Shown piece after piece: positions 32,901 to 42,957 of a stretch of DNA of 64,000 bases. The DNA comes from Agarophyton chilense. Lineage: Eukaryota > Rhodophyta > Florideophyceae > Gracilariales > Gracilariaceae. The position numbers and the translations under genes are program-made. The stretch spans positions 1,550,001 through 1,614,000 of the forward strand of contig JARGXX010000071.1 of NCBI GenBank assembly GCA_030374765.1, given 5' to 3'. The notes under the pieces are model-generated. The model was not told where the DNA came from, did not search any database, and worked only from the letters and a program-made list of their open reading frames with translations. Each line of letters opens with the position of its first letter. Position 1 is the stretch's first letter.

Positions 32901-33667
32901 TTGGTGACAAATTTGCCAGCCGAGCTGGGCAGAAAGGTACAATGTCAGCCTCATGGCCCTGTGAGGACATGCCGTTCTCTGAGTGTGGGATGACTCCAGA
33001 CATTCTGTTTAATCCGAATGGATTTCCAAGTAGAATGACAATCGGAATGATGGTTGAAGTAATGTCTGGAAAAGCTGGAGCTCTTCATGGCCACTTCAAT
33101 GACTCATCTCCCTTTCAATTCGATGAAGAACATCGCGCCGTCGATTACTTTGCCGAACAACTCACAAAGGCTGGATATGAGCATAGTGGAAATGAAACCC
33201 TTTATTCCGGATACACGGGGGAGCCGTTTGAAGTGAACATATTTACCGGAGTAGTTCATTATCAACGACTTCGGCATATGGTGCTTGATAAATTTCAAGT
33301 GCGAAGTACTGGTCGCGTTCATCCGCTGTTTAAACAGCCAATTAAGGGGCGTAAGAAAGGAGGTGCTATTCGTTTTGGAGAAATGGAGCGAGATGGATTG
33401 CTGGCGCACGGTGCATCTTTTCTACTGAGGGATCGCCTTGCAATGGCAAGCGATATGCACATTGTTCGTATTTGCACTGGATGTGGGTCCCTGTTAGGAC
33501 CATCTAGTAGAAAGTCCGAACCGGGCATTTTATGTCGTCTGTGTGTAGAGAATGGTCGCGAATCGACGACTGAAAAAGTTGCAATGCCTTACTCGTTCAA
33601 GTATCTGACAAACGAGCTAGCCGCTATGAACATACGAACAGTGTTTTCTTTGAAAGAAGTGTTGTAG
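29981..33667 (+). CDS. RPA135: RNA polymerase I second-largest subunit (RPA135/RPA2)
   Basis: With the largest subunit this forms the catalytic centre that transcribes rRNA genes in the nucleolus. From the ATG at 29981 the protein has 1228 residues, slightly above the usual ~1200. Order: protrusion ([20 protein letters not shown]), fork ([25 protein letters not shown]), hybrid-binding part ([20 protein letters not shown] and [13 protein letters not shown]), wall and clamp ([12 protein letters not shown]). Near the C-terminus a zinc site is formed by CTGCGSLLG and CRLC. The short FLVNGTEK-like and [17 protein letters not shown] signatures favour Pol I over Pol II or III. The upstream in-frame codons from 29906 are probably leader. 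No introns. Confidence 0.95.
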   Translation: [1228 protein letters not shown]

Positions 33668-34464
33668 AAGGATTGGGGCTGCCCATGATCATCATACTGA
33701 AGAGAAGACTATTTAAGAATCGAAAAGTGCTTGCCATGCACAGAACGAAAGAGAGACGATTCGGAAGTGCAGAATGGCGGAAGGGGACAAAACATCACGT
33801 GTAATTAAATCGTCGCAGGACTTGGTGGAGATAGAGGGCGAGGCGATCACGCCGAATCACGGCACGTGTGGGTGGAATTAAAACTATCCAAGCTGCACGG
33901 CCGCAAAGAACGGCCGTGAATGCCAAGATTGTACACAGCATGTGTAATATAGCGCGCCGAAGGACTGAGGAAAAGTATCCTTTTATCCGCTGTCTTCCTT
34001 TACACTCGTGGGGTTATCGATTGGGGCTAAAAAATAATTTCTCCTTTATCCTTGTTATAATTATAATGTATGTATTTTCGATCGCATGCGTGCGAGCCGT
34101 TCTATTTCGGGCCGCTCGAGTGGTTTCTTTTCATGATGCGCACCGCGCTTTGGTAGAACAGCTTTTTAAAGCCCCAACACAAACAGCAGGCAAACATGCA
34201 TAGCTCGAATCCCACATCGATTTGGCTTGTTTGGCTTCATTCTGATGCGAAAAAGATGCCTCAAAGATTATGCAACCATAGTCGTGGCAAACTCTTGACT
34301 AAGCCAGTTTTACTAGTCAGTTAGGTCGGTAGCGTCGATGGCATATCGTTGGCACACAACATTTTGCTGCGGTACACACCGCCAATGCGTTCGCACGTAT
34401 CCAAAATGATACTTCTTCATGAATACCTGGAACTGCCACTCACTGTATCTACTTGGGATACTCT
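33668..34464. other. Intergenic between convergent RPA135 and RQC2
   Basis: About 800 bp. It holds a perfect hairpin (33896-33918), two CACGTG-type sites (near 33794 and 33863) and a 35-codon open frame at 33773 (MAEGDKTSRVIKSS) that could be chance or a first exon. No product is recognised. Confidence 0.5.
33896..33918. repeat. Perfect 8-bp inverted repeat (hairpin)
   Basis: CACGGCCG and CGGCCGTG are separated by the 7-base loop CAAAGAA. It lies about 230 bp after the RPA135 stop. It might be a 3'-end RNA structure or part of another transcript's promoter; the sequence alone does not decide. Confidence 0.6.
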
Positions 34465-37400
34465 TTACTTCTTTTTCTTAGCGGTCTTTGAAGTCGACTT
34501 TAAAGCCTCGGCAAGGCCTTTCGCCATTATCTTCACATTTCCCAACATCATATGAATCCCTTCGCTTTCGGGAGTGAGCCTCATTGCATCGCGTTCTTGT
34601 TTAAATCGAGAAAGATCTTTCTCGGCCTCTTTCAGCATAACCGCCACTGCAGCCCTATATCCCTTTCCGCGTCTTGACGTGCCCGGCATGAGTTTGACTC
34701 GGTATCTGTAGTTTGAAATAGCGCTGTACGGCGCGCACACCGGCAAAGCGTAACGGATTGCATCTTCCGCTCGAGGAATGGCTGTCAAAGTTTCAAGAAT
34801 GTGGGAACACTCCGACTCTAGTCTCTCTAGTTCTTTTAGACCTTCCGCGCTAGACATGCGAAGACCCTCCTGCTTTTCCATTCGTTTTCGCCGAGGCGGT
34901 CTCTCCGTTTGAGGAGTGTTTTGTTCGGACACTTCTTCAAGATGAGAGCTTTCGCTTTCATCAGCGATTTCGTCTGTCGTCGATTCAACTTCTTTGACGG
35001 GTTTCGAACCAAGAAGTGCGAGGGCAATACTTCTTTCCACTTCGTCTTGATCCATGTATTTTTTCCTCATTTTCTTTAGTTTGTGCTTCTTCCCGCGAGG
35101 TAAAGGAACAGGGCCTTTTGCTGCTGACGTTTTGGAGGAGCTTGCCTCTTTCTTCTTGCTTGAAGCTGCGGATATATTTGACTCTTCTACTCGCGAACCA
35201 GCCGGGGCTAGGACTGGGGCTGGGGCTGCACCATTGCGGCCTTTTCTCCTCATTTTCCGCTCTTTAGCTGAAAGATACTTCTTCGTAGAGCGCGATCGTA
35301 CTTCGGAATCCAGACCAGATACTTGTTCATCGTCATCTTCTGCTGAAAGTTGTGGCTCTGTCTGAGATTCCAAATTCTTAGGCTCGGATGATATCAATAC
35401 TTCCTCCTTTTTTTGTTGTGTTGCGTCCTCAGACATGCCTCTTCCAGGTTCCGTTCTACCTGCATCTTCATCATTCGAGACTTGTTCATTAACTTCGGGA
35501 TCTTCTGAGCTTGTTGCAATTGCTCCCATCGGTAACAGGGGCTGTGCTTGTGGTTGAGGATCATCATTCGGTCGTCTCTCTGTGGCCTCTTGGCCGAGGC
35601 TCCGAATGCCACGTTCTCCCTTATGGAATTCAATGCAAGAGTCCTCAACTCTGAACAAGAAAGCAATTCCCATAATTAGCTGATTGGGATTGAGAAAGTT
35701 CTTCTTTCCTCTAATGAAGAAGCTCCCACTTGGAAGATATTCTCCAGAAGGAGTTGATTTCGATACCTGACTTGCTCGAACCCACCATGCTGAGGTAATG
35801 AATTTGCCGTCCCAGGCTGAGGATCTGCACATGGCGAAAGTTCCAGCTTGTTCGAGAGTAAGTTGTGGGATCTCGTCGTAGGATCCAGCCTCGGCCTGTT
35901 TGTAGTTTTTAACTATCACACTGGAGGCGCCGTCGACGTCTGCATTCACATACACATCAGCTGGTCCCATATATCTTTTTACCAACAATTCATTCTGCTG
36001 CGGGTCCCTTCCTGCAACAACGAGAAAGTTTTCAGAACTTATAAACCAATAAAACTTTTCCAACCACAGCGGAACCCTTCTAGCTTTGATGGATGCCACA
36101 ACTGCTTCCTGTTCTAGCTTCTGTGCTTCGGTAGCTGCCTTCTTCGATGCTGCCTTTACGGTCTGGTCTGTTACTTCGACCGCTTTTTGCATTTTAGCTG
36201 TCGCAGTCTTCTGCTGCTCGTAATGACGACGAGCATTTGCATGTGCCCCGAGCCCGAGATCTACCGGAACGACCATGTTCTTCAAAGTTTTTTGGGGGGA
36301 TTCGTCGTCGTTCACTTCATCTCCCACAGAGCTTTCGTCTTCATTGCCATCGTCGTCACCATACCAGCTGTCCTGGTCCGCTTCTTCAGATTCCATCCGA
36401 TATTCAAGTTTCAAAGTTATCTGATTTTTTTCAAGTTGCAGAGATTGTATTATTCCTGCAATTGGATTCCCATTCTTCTTCTCATCCTGCACCATTTTCG
36501 CCAGACCTTCCCATGTGACAGAAGCCGCTAAGGCACTATTTATAACTTTGATAGCAGCGTCAACTTCGACAATATTTGCTTCAATCGCTCGTGCTCGTTC
36601 CCCACACATATCTCTAGCATTCTCGAAAACCCTGACCTGACCCTCCAAGCCCGAAGCGAGCTTGTCGACTTTCTTGTATGCAAGTGCCTCGCGTTTCGCT
36701 TGAGCGATTTCGGCTCTTTGAGATTCAATTCGGGAAAAGTATTCGTCGACAGCTTCATCAAATGTAGAAAATTCCTTGAAAGGCTTCTTCTTGTACTGAT
36801 TAAAGAGAAACGGAGTAAAATCTGCGTAGGTCTCCGTCACTACACCAGGTTTTTCTGCAGTATTCAAAATGACGTAGCCCTTCGCCGACCCGCTTCTCAT
36901 TTGTTCAGATAGAGTATTCTCCAGCTCTTCAAGAGCTTCGTAAACAGGTTGAGCACCCTTATCATAAACTTCTCTTAGAGAGACCTCTGGATCAAAGCCT
37001 GCAGCCAGCAGAGAGTGTTCGACAAAGGACGGTTCAATCGCTAGTTCGTAAGCAAGACCTCTCCGGGCAATACTCATAGCCTGCATTCTCTTTTTTGTAT
37101 GCCTCTTTTGTGCTTTTTGTATGTCCTTTTCATCAGGGATAGCAGCTACCGCACGCTCTACCGCCGCATGGAAGTCGGCCTTGCCGATAATGGATCTTTG
37201 GCGAGCTTTTTCTGCCGGATACCTCTCGCGTACTGCGACAATCCCATCCTCTCCGTCACCCTTGGTTCGATCAACTCGCAAAAGAGTCAAGATGGTGTAG
37301 TCTGCGTCGGTCAAAATGACGTTTCCACCCGAGAACGCCTCCACGATTAGGTGGGATGCAATGGCGCCTTCCCCAGAAAACGCAAGATCCATGATTCGAT

Positions 37401-37779
37401 CACCACCATCTCCAAGCTGAACCACTGACTCCAGACGTCTTCCGCGGATGTGCTTCCTAAGCTTTATACAGAAACCAGAGGGCACGTCCTTCTCTCTATC
37501 GAACTGTGTCATGTGCATTCGAGCGCCTGATTCCAGAAGCAACAAACGCTTTTCCCACGAGCGTGACAAAGATGCAGATGACATCTTCTCATCTTGCCCA
37601 TCGCCAGCGTTTTCTGTCGGCGTTGCTTGGTTCCGTGAAGGTGGAACGGACATCTTAAGTATGTAAGTTCTTCCGTTCTGAGCATCATAAACATTTAACA
37701 CTCGAGCACCTTGAAGTGCTTTCTGCAGTATCGACGTCTCGACCCGAAGGTCTAGAAGGCCCATCCGTGTCTTGCCCAT
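34465..37779 (-). CDS. RQC2: Ribosome-associated quality control factor RQC2/NEMF
   Basis: Rqc2/NEMF binds 60S subunits carrying stalled peptidyl-tRNA, recruits the ligase Listerin, and in several lineages adds C-terminal tails. From the ATG at 37779 the protein has 1104 residues. The NFACT-N domain starts GLLDLRVETSILQKAL, with Asp and then the GGDRIMDLAF Asp-Arg pair; these match residues needed for CAT-tailing in yeast. Coiled coils follow, then NFACT-R (KFYWFISSENFLVVAGRDPQQ) and the C-terminal domain (YSAISNYRYRVKLMPGTSRRGK). A frame open 47 codons upstream includes a hydrophobic stretch alien to the family, so the internal start is preferred. Long acidic/basic low-complexity segment before the C-terminus. 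No introns. Confidence 0.94.
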   Translation of the reverse strand: MGKTRMGLLDLRVETSILQKALQGARVLNVYDAQNGRTYILKMSVPPSRNQATPTENAGDGQDEKMSSASLSRSWEKRLLLLESGARMHMTQFDREKDVPSGFCIKLRKHIRGRRLESVVQLGDGGDRIMDLAFSGEGAIASHLIVEAFSGGNVILTDADYTILTLLRVDRTKGDGEDGIVAVRERYPAEKARQRSIIGKADFHAAVERAVAAIPDEKDIQKAQKRHTKKRMQAMSIARRGLAYELAIEPSFVEHSLLAAGFDPEVSLREVYDKGAQPVYEALEELENTLSEQMRSGSAKGYVILNTAEKPGVVTETYADFTPFLFNQYKKKPFKEFSTFDEAVDEYFSRIESQRAEIAQAKREALAYKKVDKLASGLEGQVRVFENARDMCGERARAIEANIVEVDAAIKVINSALAASVTWEGLAKMVQDEKKNGNPIAGIIQSLQLEKNQITLKLEYRMESEEADQDSWYGDDDGNEDESSVGDEVNDDESPQKTLKNMVVPVDLGLGAHANARRHYEQQKTATAKMQKAVEVTDQTVKAASKKAATEAQKLEQEAVVASIKARRVPLWLEKFYWFISSENFLVVAGRDPQQNELLVKRYMGPADVYVNADVDGASSVIVKNYKQAEAGSYDEIPQLTLEQAGTFAMCRSSAWDGKFITSAWWVRASQVSKSTPSGEYLPSGSFFIRGKKNFLNPNQLIMGIAFLFRVEDSCIEFHKGERGIRSLGQEATERRPNDDPQPQAQPLLPMGAIATSSEDPEVNEQVSNDEDAGRTEPGRGMSEDATQQKKEEVLISSEPKNLESQTEPQLSAEDDDEQVSGLDSEVRSRSTKKYLSAKERKMRRKGRNGAAPAPVLAPAGSRVEESNISAASSKKKEASSSKTSAAKGPVPLPRGKKHKLKKMRKKYMDQDEVERSIALALLGSKPVKEVESTTDEIADESESSHLEEVSEQNTPQTERPPRRKRMEKQEGLRMSSAEGLKELERLESECSHILETLTAIPRAEDAIRYALPVCAPYSAISNYRYRVKLMPGTSRRGKGYRAAVAVMLKEAEKDLSRFKQERDAMRLTPESEGIHMMLGNVKIMAKGLAEALKSTSKTAKKKK

Positions 37780-39345
37780 GGTTTTGATGTGGTGTGACGG
37801 GTGGTGAACTCGTAAGTTAGAGCAGGGCTCTATGAGAGCTGCGAGTAACTCGGAGGATATAACACGCAGATAAACGCCAACGAGCAAAACGAAAGCGGCT
37901 TGCAGGTTTGAGAAGAACACGCCGACGATAAAACTCCTCGTGAATGTCTCAGTTTGACAAGTTAATAATCGCGAAATTGAACTTCGCTCTGCGTCGGAAA
38001 GGACAAATATAAATTACCAGAAAAGCTGCTCGTTCAGTTTCTCGTTGCAAGGCTCTTGTTTTGGAATGGCTGCTTGAATCTAAGCAACAAAAGGTTGACC
38101 GCATCCCAGGAGAACACATCGGTGAAAAGTTCACTGATGTATATGTAGACAAGCATCTTACTGTATGGCAATCATTTATCCCTGAAATCTTTTTTTTTTT
38201 TCTTTTCATCAACCTACTACCCTTCGTACCCTTCGTAGATACTGTCATCCGGTGATAAAGGATTTTTCGAGGATATATTTAACCATATTTGTTTCAACTC
38301 ACGAGAAGCTCATCTGCTGTTAACAACGCTCATATATTCTATGAGTCCATGACTGCTACAAAGAGAGGTTTACATAGGAGGTCATAAAAAACGCCCCCAG
38401 GTTCAGTATATTGAGCCACCAAACAAAGCTTCATAATAAGATAATCAATGACAAGCACAGAGCAGTCATTTAAATGCATACAGTCGCTTCGAATATCCCA
38501 GAACTACTCCATTTGTTGCAGTATTTTTATTTTGAGTGGGTTCATTGTTCATAACATTTACTATCTCCTCGTAAGATTTGGCATGAGTTTTGTCCATCTC
38601 ATCATCGCTTGTTTGTCTTAGATTCAGTCGGCTTGAGGAATTGGGACTAACGGGGTGAGTGTGGTTTTTGAAAAAGATCCAAGGTTTACTATAGTGAACC
38701 TTGGAAAGGTTGGGGAGTAGTTCTCTCTCTACCTTTAGAGAAGTGTTTGGGGTGGCCACGAATTATCTTGAATTATCTCTAGAAGAAATATCAATCATCT
38801 CGAACCTGGATGCTACCGAAAGCATGTGCGCTTCCGAAATAATCTTGAAAGGGGTACACAACGCTCCCAAAAACAGGTGAAGTCAATTAAGCAATTCCAA
38901 ATTGCCATCCCACAAAAGAAGTGCACGAAAAGACTCAATACAAAGTGAGAAGTAACAAATAATAGAGAACAACCTACGTTGGAACAACACTTTCGATGAG
39001 AGGATAGTCGATAGGTCTACATACAAGAGAGTATTGTCTCACGACATTTCTGTAATCACTTTTGGGAGGAACTAGAGACCACCACGCAGAAAAACGACGG
39101 AAGCCAACCTTGGGAGCCCATTCGCTCACAGGACAATTCCCGCAGGCTTTGTTCTCTAGTCGAAAGGCGCGCAAATGTGTCGTTGCACTAATGTTGAGCA
39201 ATGAAGGACATTTAAAGCCAAGATAGACAATTTAATCCGAGATCATGCTCCTACAAATTTGAAAAGATCCGGTGGAAGAATTTCATTCCTATTGCACTAA
39301 GACACAAAGATAATTGAGCACTTCAGTCTAATAAGTTTATACTAT
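37780..39345. other. Intergenic between RQC2 and the unknown 765-residue gene
   Basis: About 1.5 kb. It contains the RQC2 promoter and the 3' flank of the next gene. No TATA box near the RQC2 start is obvious. No gene, tRNA or repeat is recognised. Confidence 0.5.
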
Positions 39346-41643
39346 TCACTCGTGATGTGTGTGGCGATGTTTGTTTTGAGAGCGGTGCCAGTCGCTATCA
39401 TCGTGGTTCGTCGTTTCGGTCAGCGGTCCTAAACTGCGTCTGAGACTTCTATCCTTTGACCTTTTTGAAGATTTATGGTACTGCGGACCACTGTACATGC
39501 TCGGGGCTGGACATGGCTCTTCATCAGTAGAGTGACTGTGAACAGGGGTGCTTTCCGAACCAGCATATTCGTGGCTGCCCACTTCTGACACTGATTCGTC
39601 ATCATCATCGTCATCATCTTCCTCCTCTTCATGACTTACATGGTGCTCTTCGGCCGCTGTACGCATTCCCCTTCTAGTTCGGTACATGTCAACTGTCTGA
39701 CGGATGGAGTGGGCCAAACCATTCACCGTGGCAAAAGTAACATCATCACGATTAATCCCCAGCTTGTCGTGAAGCAAGTACGCATCTGGTAGTTTGTGGT
39801 TGTCAATGCCAAATTGAACTGAAAACGGACCAAGCATGAGAGCCCACGGGGAGTGGTCTGAAAGGCGCAACAGACTTCTGACCAGTTTGTAATATGCAAT
39901 GGGAATCAGCCGATGGATATCCGGTATGACTCTATCACGCATAAGATGGTAGAATTGCAACGTAGCAGACATGAGCATGCTACAAATAGACAAGAAGATT
40001 TTGAGTGTCGTTGCACTCGCCCAGCCAATTCTTTGCAGCAGTTCCCTGACTCTTTCATCTCTATTCAGAATACGAATAAAAGCTGCCAGTGCGCGACGAA
40101 TATACGTAACGCTCCCCCAGAATGCGATCAAATGAGCGACAAACCTCCGAAAATATGGTGAAAGCTGTGAGAGACGCTTCTGAATAATCTTGGCAATTAG
40201 TCTCACATCGTCCTTCCAGAACTTTTCCCAAATGTGAGCCATTGCATCGGCAACGTTGCGAGACAACCGTCGAGGTCTATATGAGAACATAGGTGGTGGG
40301 CCAAGAGACGTTTCTGTGTCGAGATGAGCTGTTTTCTGGCGTCTGTACTGCTTGTTGATGCGCTCAGCCTTGTGGGCATCAAGACCATCCGCAGATCGAT
40401 GATAAGCTTGTTCCTCACCGTTGTAGTGGTGACTTTTTGGTTTTTTTTGCTGTTGTTGTTGTTGTTGTTGTTTTTCTACTTCGACTTCTTCCCCAAAATC
40501 ATAGGTGCGAGGCTCATCAAACTGTTCTCCATCGCTCTCATCATAGTGGTGATCGTGGTCACTGGTGTGGTCGTCGAGCACTTCCTCTGTGTGCTGATGG
40601 TTCCTGTCATGAGTCGGTTGAGCAACTCGAAAAGGAGGTACAACTTTTCTATCAACGTTTCGCAGCCTGGCCTTGATCTGGGACTGGGCACTGACCGGTT
40701 GCAGTGAATGGATCTCTTGTTCAATTTGCTGAGAAACTTGCTCAAAGGTGCTCGGTACATCGGAAGATGCAGTGTGCTGGGGCTGCTCAGAAGCGGGTTC
40801 TTTTGGGTTCTTTTGGGGGTCGACGCCATGAGATGGAGGTTGTTCTGTGTTGTAAGCATCGTGAGATCTGTGACCGTGTTGATAGTGGTCGTAAGAACCG
40901 TCGGGCTCTGGCTCTAGTTCGGAGGCGACTTCAGTGTCACTGTGCTCCACAAGAACCTTTGCGCCACCAAAGGTGGAAAAGTCGACGGTATTGGCATACT
41001 GCTGCAGAATCTCAGTGTTGGAGACGGTTTGAAACTGACTCGAGTGAACGGAGTCAGTGTCACAGACGGTGAGATCGTTTCGGTTCTCCAGCTTGATGGG
41101 TGAGTTGGCCACACGGGCGTTCAGGTGTTGGAACAAATCACGTACGACCTGTCGATCCTGGGGACGGCACTTCCTTGGGTCCGGCCGCGTATGGGGCGGA
41201 CGAGCCGGCGGATTGAAGCGCCTCACGTTGAGAGGCTGCGAGTCCGTCGTCGAAACAAGTTCGACGGGCTGCAGCTCAAACAAAGAACGGACGTATCGAA
41301 ACGAAGAACGGTGCTTAGAGGCGCGTGGAGCGGAAGCAAAGCGAGGAAAAGCGCAAGGAGGCGGCGGAGAGGTGGAGGGCGTAGACGGTAGAGACGACGC
41401 CAGTGTTGCGCGACGGGGACGCCAAGATAAAGGCGCTGCTGCGAGCCATTGCCGCGCGAGCTGCGACGCTTTGAGGCGTGCGATGCGGCGCAGACGACGA
41501 GGAGGGGGCCATGACGCACGCGCGATGCGGTGACCGTTTGCACATACGGCAAATGAGCGCGGCGCGCTTGGCGCGCGCTGAATGGCTGGCGACGGCATGG
41601 CGCATGCGCGGCGCGTGTGGCCGCGTGCCACTTGAACCGTCAT
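39346..41643 (-). CDS. Unrecognised protein with helical core and low-complexity tracts (765 aa)
   Basis: I cannot name a family. The N-terminal ~110 residues are Arg/Ala/Pro-rich with few acids. A Met at residue 16 (41598) is an alternative start. The middle (about 240-440) is His/Asp/Glu/Gln-rich, with eight consecutive Gln after VEVEK. Residues about 480-645 are ordered and amphipathic: helices with Arg and hydrophobics (WKDDVRLIAKIIQKRLSQL; GWASATTLKIFLSICSMLMS; WALMLGPFSVQFGIDNHKLP), some long enough to lie in or on a membrane. The tail has an acidic run (EEEEDDDDDDDE) and ends HRHTHHE. Preserved over 2.3 kb without interruption, so likely a real gene. It could be a plastid or endomembrane protein. 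Confidence 0.7.
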   Translation of the reverse strand: MTVQVARGHTRRACAMPSPAIQRAPSAPRSFAVCANGHRIARASWPPPRRLRRIARLKASQLARQWLAAAPLSWRPRRATLASSLPSTPSTSPPPPCAFPRFASAPRASKHRSSFRYVRSLFELQPVELVSTTDSQPLNVRRFNPPARPPHTRPDPRKCRPQDRQVVRDLFQHLNARVANSPIKLENRNDLTVCDTDSVHSSQFQTVSNTEILQQYANTVDFSTFGGAKVLVEHSDTEVASELEPEPDGSYDHYQHGHRSHDAYNTEQPPSHGVDPQKNPKEPASEQPQHTASSDVPSTFEQVSQQIEQEIHSLQPVSAQSQIKARLRNVDRKVVPPFRVAQPTHDRNHQHTEEVLDDHTSDHDHHYDESDGEQFDEPRTYDFGEEVEVEKQQQQQQQQKKPKSHHYNGEEQAYHRSADGLDAHKAERINKQYRRQKTAHLDTETSLGPPPMFSYRPRRLSRNVADAMAHIWEKFWKDDVRLIAKIIQKRLSQLSPYFRRFVAHLIAFWGSVTYIRRALAAFIRILNRDERVRELLQRIGWASATTLKIFLSICSMLMSATLQFYHLMRDRVIPDIHRLIPIAYYKLVRSLLRLSDHSPWALMLGPFSVQFGIDNHKLPDAYLLHDKLGINRDDVTFATVNGLAHSIRQTVDMYRTRRGMRTAAEEHHVSHEEEEDDDDDDDESVSEVGSHEYAGSESTPVHSHSTDEEPCPAPSMYSGPQYHKSSKRSKDRSLRRSLGPLTETTNHDDSDWHRSQNKHRHTHHE

Positions 41644-42957
41644 GCACGCGGCACGGCGCTCACGTTGTTGCCGTTCGTGTGCGCCGCTGGCTGCTGAAGC
41701 TGGCGCGCGCCCATCGCAGCGTCGCAGCTCGTACTGTATCTACAACAGATATGGTATCATCGGCTTCATTAGTGCCGCGGCGCACGTCGGCGCCGAGGTC
41801 TGAGCGGTGAGCGCGCGCGTTTGAGTTTGAATTTCAAAACTGATCTCGAGGTGACCATCTTCCGCCCGCCCCCGCCATTGACTGCGCGCATTGCGCGGCG
41901 CTCTCGTGAAGCCTCCGCTCGCACGTTGATTAGGTGGTGGTCGAAATACTGGCAACCTTCGGCTCTTATGGCGCAACTACGCACAACCACGCGCACCTCA
42001 CCAATGCTTCTTGCTCGCGCCGAACTGAAGGGCATTTCACCGTTCATATCGCCCACACGTTTGGAGCAATGATGCCCATTCTACTGCGCACCCCCCCCCC
42101 CCCCCCCCGCCTACTTTGCTTTGAGCATGGGGGTGGCCAACCGCCTTTGCATTGTTCAGTTACGTAATCTCGAGGCAATCACAAATCCCGCGCCATTCGC
42201 TTCGGATCGCCACGGCACCCCGAAAGCTCTATCTCACGCTTTCACTCACACACACGCCATCATCACGATTGTTGCGCCATAGTCGTGCAGGACAACTCGT
42301 CAATCGCAGTTTCAAGTTTCAACGTTCCACATCCCTGATTAACGCGTCGTTTTAGAGCCAAAACCACTAGTGCTCTGCGACACGAGCACTGTCCAAGGCT
42401 TGGACTAAAGGCCAGACCCTACCGCCCCCCCCTCCCCCCCATCTTGTGAGAAATGCTCACGTCATTTGTTTGAGGCGCACCCCAGTCGTACATCTCCATT
42501 CTGCTGTTGTGTACCGTGTACCGGAACAAGTTCTCTGCGAACACCCACGCGTCAGCCTTGCTGCTCACCAGGTTATATTTATTTACACTCACGCTGTGTT
42601 GGAATACCGTCCCCCACCAAAATGGCATCAAAAAGGCAGTTCGTTCAATTCTTACGGCGACGCACCCCACCGTGTTTCGGATGTCCAGTACATCGCCAGA
42701 GAGTAGATACTCGTCACACCCCTGACAAGCCCTTCTTGTAAATCTGCAAACGACAATGCGTCGCCAACTACAAAGGGTAAGTTACATAGCGCCAAATAGC
42801 ACACACACCATAGCATGCTCCCCGTAAATACTCGCCCCGGCCCTCTAGCCAACTACGTGAAGAGCCAACGCCGAAAATAGCTATGCCCAGCAGAAAAAGT
42901 TTTTCGCTGCTTTCTCATGTTCCCAACAAAATCGACGACGCCCTAACAAGCGCCACC
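41644..42957. other. Intergenic, with homopolymer tracts
   Basis: About 1.3 kb between two minus-strand genes. It holds an uninterrupted C18 run (42091-42108) and a second C-rich run (42424-42440). Very GC-rich near 41,650-41,800, the probable promoter of the 765-residue gene. No further gene is supported. Confidence 0.55.
42091..42108. repeat. Poly-C tract (18 bp)
   Basis: A run of eighteen cytosines, likely length-variable. Another near-homopolymer C tract lies 315 bp to the right, interrupted by one T. Confidence 0.95.
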
